DNA of 64,000 nucleotides. It comes from Lanius collurio (lineage: Eukaryota > Chordata > Aves > Passeriformes > Laniidae). The notes under the pieces are model-generated. The model made no database searches. It was not told the DNA's origin and saw only the letters and a list, made by a program, of their open reading frames with translations. Positions 23,501 to 37,244 of the stretch are shown here, in pieces. Location: contig JACBWW010000008.1 of assembly GCA_020086605.1 (NCBI GenBank), positions 26,611,441 through 26,675,440 of the forward strand. The letters are read 5' to 3'. Positions within the stretch are counted from its first letter, which is position 1; each line of letters begins with the position of its first letter. The translations under genes were made by a program, and so were the position numbers.

Positions 23501-26500
23501 CCCAGTGTTAATGAGTGAAGATAACTGCCACCAGAGTATGTTTAGCAGTGATACATACATACATAACATACATTTTTTATTAAGTCCAAGTCTTCACATA
23601 ATCTAAAAGTGAAGCCTTACATGTTCTTTGAACTGGAGTGTGCAGATGCTAAGGATGGAGGATCTGACATCTCAGATGCTTCTAGCAAGCTTTTGTCTCC
23701 TGTACAGAATTTTGATAGGATTAACCAACCTTCAGTCATGCAAATCCATGGCCCACTGTCTGTGGTAATTCACAGTTATTATGCTGAGAGACTAACATTG
23801 TACTGGAGAATTACACAGCTGTGTAGTTCTAGGGGGAAACCATTTTCTTCCCTGGCTGAAAAGCAGATTACACAGCTTGGATTTTCATGTAGTAGCTTTA
23901 CTGCTTCTCACCATGGTTCAGCTTCCTCCTCCTACTGCTAGTGCAACAGGACATTGATTCAGACCCATACAGACAAATAACAAGATAAATTACTGACATT
24001 AGGACACATTTCTCTCCATTCAAGGCAATGTCATGGCCAATGAGAAATTAATGTGATTTCTTTATCTGAAGACTTAGTGGGGCAGACAAAAGGAAGGAAG
24101 ACCTTAAGTTCTGTGTAGCATTCACATAATGGATATTCAGGCAGTAGGTCCAGGCCGTAGCGTTCAGTGACAGCAAGAACTTTTTGTTTGTATCTGCCCC
24201 CCCCTGCCAATCTGACAGACAAGCCTGTCCCTCTGGAAATGGAAAAAGGTCAATATCGCTGGCTGTTTTCCCTTTAGGCCTGAGCAGCAGGAAATAAATT
24301 GTTTCTCCTTCCTTTAATGCAGTGAGGAAGTTCAGGTCATTACATCTGCCTCTGCAGTGTGTGCTGTGACCAGAAACAAAACTGGTCTCAGCTGTGTCAG
24401 AAAAAGGCTCTTGGTGAGTGGGGCAATAGCAAAGGGCTGCAGGGAGAGCTGCTAACTTGTGTTGCCCATGCTGTGGCACACAGGGGTTCCTATAGCACAG
24501 TGTGGTTCCCTGGAAGAGAGTGCACAAGGACACATCTGTGTAAAGAAACCAGAGCCTAATTGTTGCTGATATTCTTTCCTGTTTTATAACCTGCATTAAT
24601 CTCCAGATCCTCTTTAACAGCTGTTTGTCAAAAATTCATCATAGAGTCATGGTATGGTTCAGGTTGGAATGGACCTTAAATATCATCTACTTCTGGACTG
24701 CAGGTGCACATTGATGCATCATGTTGACCTGGAGAATTTGGGGCTTGTTTAGAAAATATGGCAAGTGCATCCACAAGAATAAGAATAATGAGGAAAGCAC
24801 ATAGAAAGAAGAATGAAGCATCATGAAATTATTCCATTGGATGACAAAAATAATATGCTATTCACTGGAGTGATAAAGGAAAACATGGTCAGGAAATTAA
24901 AGTTCATGGAAATTATATTTAGAGTAAATGAATGCTGTTTATTCTGACACATGAGAATATTGCTTTGTGATGGTTTTCAATGGCTTTGTAAGATGAGGCC
25001 CTGCTGTTAGAAATGAAGGTCATGACAGCACCAGCAGCACCCCAGAGCTGGGGAATAAAATAAAGGCTGCATTTACTGTAGCACAGTAAATTGTTTGCCT
25101 CATTCTTGGATATTTCAGAACCCCAAGAATGGATAAGGAATACTGCATGTATAGGTAAGGCTGATGTCTGATCAGATACAAACTGTTTCAAATATCAGAA
25201 GAATGCTGAAATACAACTTCTGCTGTTACTATTGGAAGGGACAAAGGGGATTCCCTTCATATCACTGAGATGTCGTATTATGATGCCACAGACCTGTTGC
25301 TAAAGGAAATGTATGGTCAAGTGGGAGAGATCTGAGCTAATTGTGACTGAGCTGATGGAGTACAGCCCATGCAGAAGCACTGATTGGCATCCCAAAGGCG
25401 GGGATGCTGTGGTGCCTCCATCTCAGTTAGAGCCAGGGCTGCAGCAGTTCAGAACTAATTAGTTAAACCTTTGGGGGTTTTCACTTGGAAAGGAAATATG
25501 CTCAGTGATGTTAATTTCAAAGTATCTGACTGACAGTGTGAAGTAGATAAATTAATTCTCTGTGCAGCCTCACAAACAAGAATGCACAGCAAATAAAGAT
25601 GGATAGACACCTTTTCAAAAACATGAATTTTCTACCAGAAAATGCTAATTTGGCAAAAAATTATACTATTTGAAGACAAGTAATTTTGTAGAGGAGTTCA
25701 AAAGAGAAGCTCACAGCAGTCATTAATCATATTTTCTAATAGCAAAGCTTGAAGCACAGGATTCCTTCTTCAGACTTTCCCCACCTTTCTGTTCATGAGC
25801 ATAGTCTAGAAAATAAGCTTCAACTCTTCCAGATTTTCTGTTTATTTCTCTGGTCTATTAATGTACCAGATAACTATGACTTCACTGTTTGCAGATGATT
25901 AACAGATGTAGTAATAGTACAGTAGATGAACTACAGAATGCATCACTTTGAGAAAGCAGCAACACTACAGCCTCTAAATTATTAGGAAGTGTTAAACTCC
26001 ACTGCATCTGTAGTCAGATCTGGACTCCTGGCAAGATAAAGAAACATCCTGTTCACATAGCAGTGGCATCTGTGTATTCTGAATTGTTGATTAAATCCAT
26101 CCTTGGTCAAATAGCTGCATACTGGGGGGCAAAAAGTTACTCACCTTCCTAACATATGCTTATCTCTGTAATATTCTGTGCTGCTCATGACTGTGGTCCT
26201 TGGTGGCAGGATCTGTCTGTGTGTAAGAGTTTATGAAACTTTTCGTTTTTTGAAAGTGGCCTCTGAAAGGAGGAAGAAGCTAAGACTGCTGCAGAAACTT
26301 TTGACATGGCCATGACTTTTCAGAGCTGGTATGAAAGGTGCTGGGTATGTTTTGGCAAAAAGTGATGGATGAGTCTTTTTTTTTTTTGAATCGTCTTTAA
26401 AGTGATGCAGTTTAGCACCATCTGTAGCTTGAGGCCTTTCCTTGCTTCTGTTTTTCATGGTTTCTCTAATTGTTCATTAAATCACTGACACTTCGACAAA

Positions 26501-27490
26501 AAGTGTTTCTTAAGCTGAAAACGATAGAAAAATACTTGAGAGTGCAGGAGCCTGTATACCTAGGTTAGTCTAATAGATGGATTTTCCTGTCAGAAGCTTG
26601 CAGAACATTACAGTAGCTGATGTACTGAAGGTAAAACAAGATCAGTGTCAAAAGAGGTAATACCCAGATTTTCATAAATCAAGAGGGTTTCAGAGAAGTT
26701 GGCAGGTATAGCATCTGGAAGCTTATTTTGAGAAAAATTGGCTGAGAAAACCTTTACATTCGACCAGACTTCTGGCTATTCATCTACATCACAGACCTCC
26801 AGGTATCTTAGAAACTACTGACAACTGCTGAATGTTGGATGTTAGGTTGTGTTCTGCAACCTTCCTTGTTTTTGAAGAGGCATCAGCCCAAAACCAAATG
26901 GAAATTTTGTTGAAATTTAAAGACATTAGAGCACAGAATTTTTGGGTTGGGCAAGGATGAAGTTTTTTCCTGTCTAAATATGAATAAAATTTTCTCTCTC
27001 CCTGTAGCAAGCATGAACTGGAAAATCAGTCTTTACTAGAACTTGACCCACTTCACCCACTTTATCCTGACCCAGCTGGCAAGCTGAGGAACCATTGATA
27101 TAAAATTTCGTGCCTGCTGAAGCATTTTTCTTTGCTAGGGGAGTTTGACTGTAGTAGAGGTTCTGTGCTGTCAGATGGCCACAAAAAGCTGGCAGAGATT
27201 TCAGTTCTGTTACTGCATTGTGTTCCTGGGAACCTGTGGAGGGCTCTGTAACGTAAGAAAGCAGACACAAATCCAGGATGTCAGAGCCAATCCCAGATAA
27301 TGAGGCCATTTGGGTGGCGCATTTCCATCTCAAGTGACTGCTCACTACTGTATGTTTTGTGGCATGGTGATGGTTATTGCTTGTTAGTTTTTCACCATGG
27401 TATAATACACTATACAGGAGCTCCACTACTCCCCTTCTTAGAAGTGCAAGAACATTGTGAACAGCACATTTATACTGTTTTTCCTTCTAG
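20594..27490 (+). other. ADAMTS12 intron between exons 8 and 9
   Basis: About 6.9 kb. Holds a short antisense CR1 fragment near 24638-24725, a small ATAC repeat near 23551-23575 and otherwise unique AT-rich sequence. Open frames of 110 codons at 23609-23941 (+) and 182 codons at 24048-24596 (-) show no known domain. Confidence 0.88.
24638..24725 (-). repeat. CR1 LINE 3'-end fragment
   Basis: 'catagagtcatggtatggtt' then 'caggttggaatggacctta' is the reverse complement of a CR1 3' end. Short and diverged. Confidence 0.75.
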
Positions 27491-27611
27491 GCTGTTGGCT
27501 GTGATTATGAGATAAATTCCAATGCAACAGAAGACCAGTGTGGAGTTTGCCTGGGAAATGGCTCTGCATGTCGCACAGTGAAGATGATGTTTAATCAAAG
27601 TGAAGGATTTG
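27491..27611 (+). CDS. ADAMTS12: ADAMTS12 exon 9 of window: end of cysteine-rich domain
   Basis: Residues 370-409 and the first base of 410. Encodes [20 protein letters not shown] then [11 protein letters not shown]. The 'xDRCGVCxGxGxxC' block ending the cysteine-rich domain appears with Gln for Arg (DQCGVC). Three N-glycosylation sequons are present (NAT, NGS, and NQS further on). Acceptor ccttctag, donor ttg|gtaata, phase 1 out. Confidence 0.96.
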
Positions 27612-30600
27612 GTAATATGGGTTCTTCTTTTAAATTCTTCCATTGATGAAGTAGTTTCTCTATGTAAAAATGATTAAAGTGCTTCTCAGTGAAAACTGAT
27701 TGATCATCTGCGTGGGAAGTTGTAAACGGGTGTTTCAGTGAATCGTGCTTCTTGTAGAAATAAATGCCTGCTCTGTGCTTTTTAAGCACACCTTGTCTTA
27801 TAAAAATTGTCAGAGACCCAACAGGTCCTGTGCAAGTTATGCATTTAACAATAAAATCCATAATAGCAAGTGCATTTACAAAGTGAATGTAATATGCCAT
27901 CTTGAAAAGTATGGACCTAATCTCTGTAAAGTGGAAAGCACCAAGAAAGTGCTGGAGTGAGTGGCTTGGGGATTCATTTTTAAGTGTCATAAAGAGAAGA
28001 GTTCCTGCAGGACTGAAGTTGGTTGAATAAGCACTTGGAGGACTGAGCTTGTCTTCACTGATGGTAGCAAGATATTCAGGCTTTAAGTTGACTTGTGTGG
28101 GATGAATGGGAGCTAGAGAGTCTGGAAGTAGGAGTGGGAGACTAAAACTGAGTAAGAAATATGGCGGTGAGCTGGAGGTAAAAGACAGCTGGGGTGAACA
28201 GCTTTCAATGGAAAACCAGGACAGGAGGGGGAGAGGTGAGAAGATGACACACTGGAGAGTATGCTTAGAGTAAGGTCTGCAGCTGAAGAAAGAGGCTGAT
28301 GCAGAGATGAGAAGTCTCAAGGTCAGTAACTGGAATCATTGTAGTGAGGAGGGGGAAACTGCAGTGAGGGCCTTTGGCTGGCTTTTGGATTTGTGAGGTT
28401 TTTCAAATAAAATAGTTCTGCCTTGCACAAGTGTGATTTGTGCTACTAACTCAGGGCTAGTTTGACCAGATTTTCCAAAGTTGGGGGCAAAAGCTTCTTT
28501 AATATTTCAGGGTTTTTTTCTGTACTTGAGTTAGCTTTTCTTCTCTCTGTGTCCCAAAGGTAAACTGTGAAGACAACTGCAATCCTGTAGCAGTGCAGGT
28601 TTCATATGTATGTGAGACTTACAAGGAAAATCTGGAGCTCCCTCTCTTCCAGTACTACAGTAATCCTTCAGCCTCTAATCTTATGCTTCTGCAAATCTAA
28701 AATGCACTCTGCCTCCAACTGTGTGTGAGCTTTCCAAGGCTGAAGATGTGAACTTTATTTTTGAATAACAATTTTACATAAAAAGTCCAGTATTGTAACT
28801 TTTGGGAGGATAAATCCCTTTTATTTAAATTAATTTTGTGTTTTATGTTTATTTAGGTTTTCCTTGCCACAAAATTCAGTCAGCCTTACTGACAGATACT
28901 GCTGAGGGATACTGAGTCTTAAGTAAAATTTTTTCAACGTTTTCTTTAGATTCATTAAAAAATTTATTGATTCTGGAGATTCTCTCCCTTCTGTTGACAT
29001 TGACTACATTGCAGACAAATAGAAGGAAAAATGTAAGGAAAGGCAGAGATTGGTGATCTCTTCATGACAGTGTGTGGATTTCACTGATGTGCATAGGTGT
29101 TCAACTGGGAATAGGAAAAAGGCTTTGTTCAGAATATCTATCTTCTTTTTGTGTCTGACAGATGTGTTGTCAGTTGTTTGTCAGATTTTATAGCAGAGTG
29201 GCTGCTGAACAGTTTATGTAAACATAAAAACTTCAGGCTAGGGATATAAATTCAGCACAGGTAACAAAACTGTATCAAAGCATGCTGCCAGTCACCAGCA
29301 AAGAAGATTTGAAAAGTTTTTCTATGTTCAGTGTCATGAAAAAAATACAAAGCCAAAGCTAATAAATTCTGATTTAAATCTTTGTTCAGAATCTCAGTCT
29401 AGCAGGCCCTTCTTGGTGGAGTCCTGCAGCAAGCATTGTGTATTCTCTGTTCAATGACTCAGTTGCCATGTCTAGTTAACAAAATGCTAGGAAAGAGTTT
29501 TAATAATTCAGCCTTTCACTGTAGGGTGATCAGTTTTACCTGAAGAAGACATCTTAGAAATCTTACTGCCTCATGGTCAGAAGGAAAAGTTTTGAAACTT
29601 GTATTACTACTTGTTTTTCCCTTAAGATTCTTTGTTTTTCTCATGGATGTGAAATGGGAATTGTGATTCAAGAGCATCCAACAGAGCCACAGAAATGGCA
29701 GCATCATCTTTGTAATGGCTTCTCTTGGAGTTTTATGGTGGAAAACAAACCAGAGGTCTAATGGGAACACATCGTCTCAGCTGTTGACACTAACTTTACC
29801 CTCCTTGTTTTCAAGGGGTTTGTTTGAAAATCATTGAAGTTGCTTCAGCTGAATTTTGGTGGCAGAAAGGTTGCTGCATGAGCAGGGCATGGAAAAGCAA
29901 GAAGGTCAAGCCTAGGCAAAGAAGTCATGGTAGTGTCTGGAGCTTGGCGTAGAGGAAAGTTGCGCCTCAGGAATGTATATTTTTAAGAGAGGCTTGCAGA
30001 TAAAACAGGCTGGAGAGTAGGAAAGCGAACTTTTGTGATAAGGAGAAATAGTCAGATCTGATCATCATTTGATCTGCAGTGCTGTGCTAACAGCCTGAGT
30101 AAAATTACTCTTTCCTCACAGAAAGTGGGAAAAGAGAAACAAGTTCTTTAGTCCTTGTAGAACTTTTGTGATAAGGAGAAATAGTCAGATCTGATCATCA
30201 TTTGATCTGCAGTGCTGTGCTAACAGCCTGAGTAAAATTACTCTTACCTCACAGAAAGTGAGAAAAGAGAAACAAGTTCTTTAGTCCTTGTAGAGCTGGG
30301 CGTACAACAAGGGTTTCATGAATTTATTCATGTCTGTGTTGGGAGCATGTAGATTTAATTTTAATTTAAAAGGGAAGGATTAATAGCATCTGAGAGCTGC
30401 CAATTCACAGGTGTGCAGAACACCCACAGTAGGGTTGCTCCAGGATTTAATGAGTCCAGTGTGTAGGTAAGACAGCTGACATTTTGACTGTTATTGAATC
30501 TTGGATCTCTAGATTCTCATCAAATGAAACCCCATAACCAGGAACAATTACATAAACACCACTCACTGAATTTTTAAACAAAAATGTATTATGTTGAGGG

Positions 30601-32603
30601 ACAAACTCAAAAGCTTGCTGCTGATTAGGTTTCCTTTCAAAATCAGATAATGTTTATTGGGAATCAGCAAAAGACTCTGGGAAATCAGGAAGTAATTTAG
30701 CTGGTGAGAAGGGCCAGGGAAAAGGCAATGTGATACACTGAAAAAATGGTAACATCCCTTACCAGACAGTTGCAATACATTTAAAATAAGGTTTATGAAC
30801 AGCAGCAAGTGATTCAGACAAAAATAACTATGCAAAATCTTGAAAGGATATGTAGATTTTTGTGTTGCAGCAAAACAAAAATTGCTTTATTGTTTTTACA
30901 CTTTGTGTTATCTTATTCCAATTACATCAGAAAAAAGCCCCAATCCTACTGTAAAAGGACATAAGCATCACAAAGCCAGGCTCTCAGGATGTGACATAAT
31001 TAAGATTTTCCATGCTGTGTTAATTTGTCCTGGTTGTAAGTATGCTTTCTAATCAAGCCTTTAGTTACATAATCACACACTGTGTTCATAACATGTCTTC
31101 TCTGCACTGAATGAATAGAACATTTGAGAGAATCATTAGACCTGGTTACTTACAATAGACCTAGACCACTGATTTCCTGAATAATAGAAGTCATTCAGTG
31201 AGCTTCCAGATTTTGTTACTTCATTCACTTGGAAAAAACTGAAGTGTTTGAATTTCCACAGCCAGTCTGGGAAACTTGGGAAAGGTAACATTCAGAAAAC
31301 ACTCCTCCTTAAACATTGATCACTGGAAATCCATATATATAATTATATATTACCAGTGTAACTAGGAAAGACCTGAAGCAGACAGATTCTATTTTGTACC
31401 CTAAGCAGCATATGATGTTTTAACCAATATTTATTACACCACAAAAGAGCTGCAAAGAAAATTCAGATGTTAAAGACTTTCTGGCACTTATTTACAACAG
31501 CAGCTTGTTGTACAGCACATAAATATTTCTGGTAGGTGAAGAACATTGATACTGAAGATGGCTTAGCATGCCCAGTGTGGTTTATCTCACTCATGTGAGT
31601 GAGTAATCAAAGGTGATAAGCTCATTTCACAAGAAAGATGAACAGGATGTGAATCTCAGAATTTAATTCATGACCTCAGTAGTGTGTGATGAGAACTGGG
31701 GAACTCATGTTCCAGTCTTGAAATAAACCAGCACAAAATGCAGCTCACACTCCCAGTGCACCAGCTTGTAGAAATGTCATCCATCTAATTTCTAGAGCTC
31801 ATCTAGGGGCAATAACAAGGAAGCTACCTGAGTTTGTGTTCAAGGATCTATGTGAAATTCCTGTTTTTACAATCCAGTAGCAACAACAGTGGCAGTTTCC
31901 TGTGAGGTGAGAAGCACAGAGCCTGATGTCACATATTGCCTGTTGTGTGAACAAATTCCATAATAGATGCTTTGTTCTTAACCCACAGACCATACATCTC
32001 TTAACAGATGAAGAGCTCTTGAACTTTGATATGAAAATCAGTAGTTTACAAAAATATTTTCAATTTATAGCAGTAATTTGAGGCATTTGAATAACATTAA
32101 TTTATTTTATTGTAAGGCAAGCAGTCACAGGGAAGTTAAATGCCTTCAGAGAAGGTACATGGAATTATTTGCATACCTGTACATTCAGTTCAGATGAAAA
32201 CGTTCTTTGCAAATCAAAAAACCCTTTCTCACAACAGACTGTTAACTTGCTGGAACTCCCTGGCATTTCTCCAGATTGTAGCATGCCAGAGCCCTTGGGT
32301 GTGTTTATGGGAATGTTGATTCTCATCTAAGCAGTGGATTTAGCCTGGTACAGCTCTGAAACTCATTCACCTCCTCATCCCTTCTCAGCACCTAAACACT
32401 GGCATTGCCTAAACACTATTCCTCAGCTGACACTGGAAACCCTGACTTGAAAAGTCACACTATTAGGAAACTGAAATACAAGCTCAGTGATAGCACATTT
32501 GAATATATTTTCAAGCAAAGCTGATGTTTTAATCATCTTACAAATAATTAGAATGCAGTGACATTTCTGTTGTTCACCTCCATGAATTTTTCTTGTCTCT
32601 TAG
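27612..32603 (+). other. ADAMTS12 intron between exons 9 and 10
   Basis: About 5 kb. Contains the 133-bp tandem duplication at 30027-30292. A 241-codon open frame on the - strand (27595-28320) overlaps the end of exon 9 and has no recognisable domain. Confidence 0.88.
30027..30292. repeat. Tandem duplication, two copies of 133 bp
   Basis: 30027-30159 and 30160-30292 are head-to-tail copies beginning gaacttttgtgataaggaga. I count two differences (tttcct/ttacct and gtggga/gtgaga). The high identity points to a recent duplication. No transposon ends or coding content seen in the unit. Confidence 0.95.
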
Positions 32604-32848
32604 GATATGTTGATATTGGGCTAATTCCAAAAGGTGCAAGGGGAATCAAAGTTGTGGAAGTTGCAGAATCAGGAAATTTCCTTGCTGTGCGAAGCAAAGA
32701 CCCAGAAAAGTACTACCTGAATGGAGGCTTCATCATCCAGTGGAATGGTGAATACAAAGTGGCAGGCACAATATTTCAGTATGACAGAATAGGGGATCTT
32801 GAAAATCTGACTGCTCCAGGACCCACCAATGAATCAATATGGATTCAG
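32604..32848 (+). CDS. ADAMTS12: ADAMTS12 exon 10 of window: spacer domain
   Basis: Residues 410-491, a 245-bp exon forming most of the beta-rich, cysteine-free spacer. It starts [17 protein letters not shown] and includes [37 protein letters not shown] and PTNESIWIQ (one NES sequon). The spacer is a main matrix- and substrate-binding exosite in ADAMTS proteases. Acceptor ctcttag, donor cag|gtaaac, phase 1 in and 0 out. Confidence 0.97.
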
Positions 32849-34150
32849 GTAAACAGGAGATCACGAGCAGAACCTGCTCATTTGGATGGCAGCAGAATGT
32901 GCTGGGGTTCTGAAACTGAGGCTGGGAAAATATATAATGTTGGTGTGTGAACTACTGTTAATGTGCTGTCTTGAACAAAATAGTTGAGCTGTTTTGGAGA
33001 GAATTAAGCACCTTGCTTGAAAGTTGTTCATCCTGCCTAAAAATACATCCTGTATCATGCTCTGATATTTTTTAAAGGCTACCACTAGGACAGGGATCCT
33101 GTCACCTATAGGTGGTCAGTCCTCTGCCCAAACTTTCTTGTCTCTTGTACTAAGTTTGACCAACACATGGCTGTGATGTGAACCAGATCTAGATGAAAAA
33201 TAAGTTGTCACAAAAAGGGAGCTGATGTCAGGCTGTGAACAATGAGAGCTAGGGGAAGCTGACAGCAGTGACAGCTTGCATGGAGCAAGAAAAGTATACA
33301 GCATTACATAGATGGATTAATAGCTTATGGTAAGTGAAACTGATCCTTGTAACATCCACAGAGGCTGCTTTATTTTCTTTCTTTATAAATTCTAACTTTA
33401 ACATAACCAGCTTCTGTAAGTTTTGGAAAAATAATTTGAAATTGGCCCTTTGGTCTTTGAAAGTATCTCTCATGGCTTGTTTACCTGTATGACCACCGTG
33501 CAATAAAAAGAAGTATTAGGGTTATGATGGGGTTACACACTTCGAATGTCTTGTGAGAAGACAAAACTAATGAGTGTTCAGTCTTCACTTTTAGTACAAT
33601 TGGGAAGAAAATCCATTGCTGAAATCTTTTATCCCTTGATGATGTTTACTTTCTTCCTCTGAGGTAAATTTCTTGAATGTCTCTTCTCAGTTGGAATTTT
33701 TCTTCTTAATACAGAAACATTGAAAAATAATATCAAAGCAGTGTCTGAATAGCATCTGTAATTTTCTGACTTAATGGTTGTTTTTTAACAGCTATTTCAG
33801 AAGGTGAGAAAATTACAATTTGTAATGGGGATAGGGAATAGATCTTAATCAGCAGCATAGGGATGCTTTGGCTGGACTTAGGATTATCTTTTCTTATAGT
33901 CAATAGGATGCCAATTATGATGACCCATTTATTTCTCCCTGTGTTTGCAGAAGTGCATGATAAACAACTGTGTCTTTGAAGGATTCATGTATGCCATTGC
34001 CAACACAGAAGTGGAAATTTTGCAAGTCTGCTACTTTCAACTGGTAGCAGACTCCCAAATGGGCAGGTTTAATTCTTCCAGTTTCACACTTGGAAAGCTT
34101 TTGGCCAGTATATTATTAATCAAACAATTAATAAACCCCCCTCTTTCCAG
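32849..34150 (+). other. ADAMTS12 intron between exons 10 and 11
   Basis: GT-AG intron of about 1.3 kb within the spacer-coding region. No repeat or RNA gene recognised. Confidence 0.9.
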
Positions 34151-34292
34151 CTACTTTTTCAAGAAACTAACCCTGGAATTGAGTATGAATACACTGTACG
34201 TAAAGAAGAAAGCAATGAGAATGAGATTGGAGATCCAGAGTATTTTTGGCAATATGGAGAGTGGACAGCCTGCAGTGTTACCTGTGGAAGAG
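34151..34292 (+). CDS. ADAMTS12: ADAMTS12 exon 11 of window: end of spacer, start of TSP1-2
   Basis: Residues 492-538 plus one base. LLFQETNPGIEYEYTV ends the spacer. A short acidic linker (KEESNENEIGDPE) follows, then YFWQYGEWTACSVTCGRG opens TSP1-2, with a consensus O-fucose site CSVTCGRG. Acceptor ctttccag, donor gag|gtaatt, phase 0 in and 1 out. Confidence 0.96.
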
Positions 34293-34427
34293 GTAATTCC
34301 TCACTTCCTTATTTTCTTACTGTTTGTCTTCATCACAGACATAGTCCTCAAAGAGGTAATGTTCTTTAATCTGCATTTGGTGGGAAATTGGATCACATGG
34401 TTTCAAAATAATGTGAGAAATAACTTG

Positions 34428-34618
34428 TTTGAGGGTGACAGGGCACTGGAACAGGTTGCCCAGAGAGGCTGTGGAGTCTCCTTCTCTGGAGACATTCACA
34501 ATCTGCCTGGTTGTGATCCTGGGCAGCTTGCACCAGATGACCCTGCTTTAGCAGAGGGGTTGGACTAGATGATCTGCAGAGGTCCCTTCCAACTCCAGCC
34601 ATTCTGTGATTCTGTGAA
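34428..34618 (+). repeat. CR1 LINE 3' fragment, sense
   Basis: 'gcactggaacaggttgccca', 'ggagacattcacaatctgcc', 'ggttggactagatgatctgc' and final 'attctgtgattctgtgaa' are standard CR1 3' landmarks. It lies only about 135 bp after exon 11. Confidence 0.92.
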
Positions 34619-36764
34619 TAATGTATTTTGACTTCAGAATAAAATGTTTTAAAATTGTTTAAGTCAAATAGGTTTCTAAAACACCTACCCTGAAGTTCTC
34701 AGCTTCTGTGAACCAAAATAAGAAGGTACGGTTTTCTTTCCCTTGTACTTTGTTGTCAGTACTGTTCACCATAGCCTTACTTTCCAGCAATACGAATTTA
34801 TGACCTACTATTGGTTCCCTGTTAAGTCTTTTCAATGTGTTAACTGCAAAAAATATCCTTCATTTCTGTCCTGCCCTGACAAGTAACAACTCTTTTTATG
34901 CATTGCTCAATAATTATTTTATTTAAATTAGTCTTGAGAACTTGCGTGTCTTTGGATGTTTGGCAATGGCTTGGCTACCGCTGCAGTTATATTGTAGTTC
35001 CATGCCACACATTAAACCACACAAGCAGAAAGATGACAATGAAGTAGAGTTTAACAACAGGTCTAGAAGTTTGCTTCTGGTAACTCACACAAAAAAGAAC
35101 TTCCTCTGAATTAGCTAACATCAATAAATGGAAGTTAATATTTGTCGTAAACCAACAAGAATAAAGAGTTTGAAGGTTTCTATAGAATAGTATTTTTTTT
35201 AACCCATCTATTGTGGGAATAATTTTGAAAATGTGAGGAAAAGGTTATATATGAAGGGAATTCTGAACTTGGGGGTAAGGAATTGGAGCCTTCTGTCTGA
35301 ATTAGCGCTTGAGTTTCACAGGACAGTAAAAGAATTCTGAAGATATGACCATAACCTTCTTCTTTAACCACCCATATGAAAACTGTATGGAAGAGTAGAA
35401 GATCACTGTTACAACCAGACCATTAATATGAGAAAGGCCTTTTCTAATGCTAGAGTATTGTTAGTGGGTTTTGATAATTAATACATTTTTAACTGCGTTG
35501 CAGAAGGAAAGAAAAAGGAAAAACAAGTGTTGTAACAAATCCAGTTGTGATTCTAGAAGTAGTGAGGATTGCAGGAGTAACAGCTCTTAAATCTCTCCTG
35601 TCAAGGAAGACACTAAAACAGTACATTTTCAGTGGCTTGGACAAAGGGCATTGTATGACCTAATGTTTATAAGACTAAAAGAACTTTTACAAGCATAATG
35701 CAAAATAGCCCATCCCAATAGCATTCACATCTTACTTGAAAAATATTTTTATATACATAAAATCAGCATATTATAGAGAGGTGTGTTAATTCAAATATTG
35801 TGTGCTTCAGTAAATAGATAATGTGATTTCTTTTTCTGGATTTTTTTTGAGAAGAGTCTCAGGACATAACACTGTGTGCTTTCTGGTTAGCAGAAAAACA
35901 CCCACCATTTTCTTTAAATAGGTGCACAAAACAAGTGTTTTTGCTTAATTGTGTGCTGTAAGTTTTAGTTCTGATACCTACCTAGTTGTGAGTCGTGTTT
36001 AATGTAAAAATTGCTATCATAAAATAAAGGGAGAGAAGTGGAATGTGTTAGTAGACTGTTTATTATGCTATTATGCTGTTTTGAGGTTCTTTTTATATCA
36101 GCTGCAGTATTCCCAGAGCTGTTTCTCACTAGGTAAATTGTAGCCCTCTGTACTCTCTTCTGGCTAACAAACACAAACTGTGTGACATGGCTTTGATTTC
36201 TAACTGCCACATGGGTTGCTTAAACAGAGAACTGTGATATGTGAGGTTTTTTCAGGTTTTATTTACTAATTTACTTCCTCTGTTTGATGCATTTGTGCTC
36301 TTAATAAATGCTTTTTGAGCTTACTGCCTTTGTATAAATAGAAATCACGTGTTTCAGACAAGATGAACTTGGTGACATCAGTTTGAAGGGGAACCAAGAG
36401 GTGCATCCCAGTTCATGAAGGGCACAGAATCCTCACCAGTTCTCTGCTGAATTTCTGTTCTTCATGGACAGAAGAAAAGAAATTAATAAACCTGTAGCCC
36501 TCTTTCCTCTGCGATACATATGTTTAGAAAAGTAACTGTACAGGTCTAAAGAAGGGTGTGAGTGTAATACAGTCAGGGTATTGTCTCTTACTCCCTGCCC
36601 ATTAAAAAAGTGAAGCCCTGGCAACAGAGCTTCAGTGCATCACTTGGAGCAGAGGAACCCAACACTGCAGTACGCCTGCAGTTCTCTGCAAGTACACATC
36701 CACTTTGGGTGTGCTCTGGGCCGTTGGGATGTGGACCAGCATGGCTGTTCAAAGCACCATTAAG

Positions 36765-36975
36765 GCTGGAAAATATGTGCAAGAACATGAAGTCCAAGCT
36801 TTTTCCAAATACCACCTTGTCAACTAAGCCATGGCACCAAGTGCCACATCCAGTTGTTTCCTGAACACTCCCAGGGATGGTGGCTCCACCACTTCCCTGG
36901 GCACCCTGTTCCAGTGCTTGAAAACCCTTCCAGTGAAGTAATTCTCCACAATGTCCAACTGACTTCCACAGAACT
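36765..36975 (-). repeat. CR1 LINE fragment, antisense
   Basis: Contains 'agaacatgaagtccaagc', 'cagggatggtggctccacca', 'cttccctgggcaccctgttc' and 'cttccagtgaagtaattct', the antisense of a CR1 3' region. Borders approximate. Confidence 0.8.
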
Positions 36976-37208
36976 TCCTTCTGGATGTGAAGGAAGTGAC
37001 TGATTTTATGTGAATTTTCACTCTGTGTAGATTCAGAACTTATTGCTATTGGCAGTAACACACTTGTTGTTCCAAATCACTGGCATTTGAAGTGTTCTGA
37101 AAAGTTTATAAGATAAAAGTGTATTGAAGTAGACAAGATCATGTTCTGCTATGAGTGTGCTGCACATCAAATCTTATTGAAGACAAGCTTACAGATAGAT
37201 CAGTAAGA

Positions 37209-37244
37209 AATTTATTTAGCCTAAGAGATTTATTTAGCCTAAGA
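37209..37244. repeat. Direct repeat, two 18-bp units
   Basis: atttatttagcctaagag occurs twice in tandem (second copy ends ...taagat). Small local duplication. Confidence 0.7.

Noticed and set aside
24048..24596. 182-codon open frame on the - strand
   Set aside because: Intronic, no domain, signal or conserved motif; overlapping alternative frames are also open. Treated as chance.
30027..30292. CRISPR-like or satellite array
   Set aside because: Only two long adjacent copies without spacers; a simple tandem duplication.
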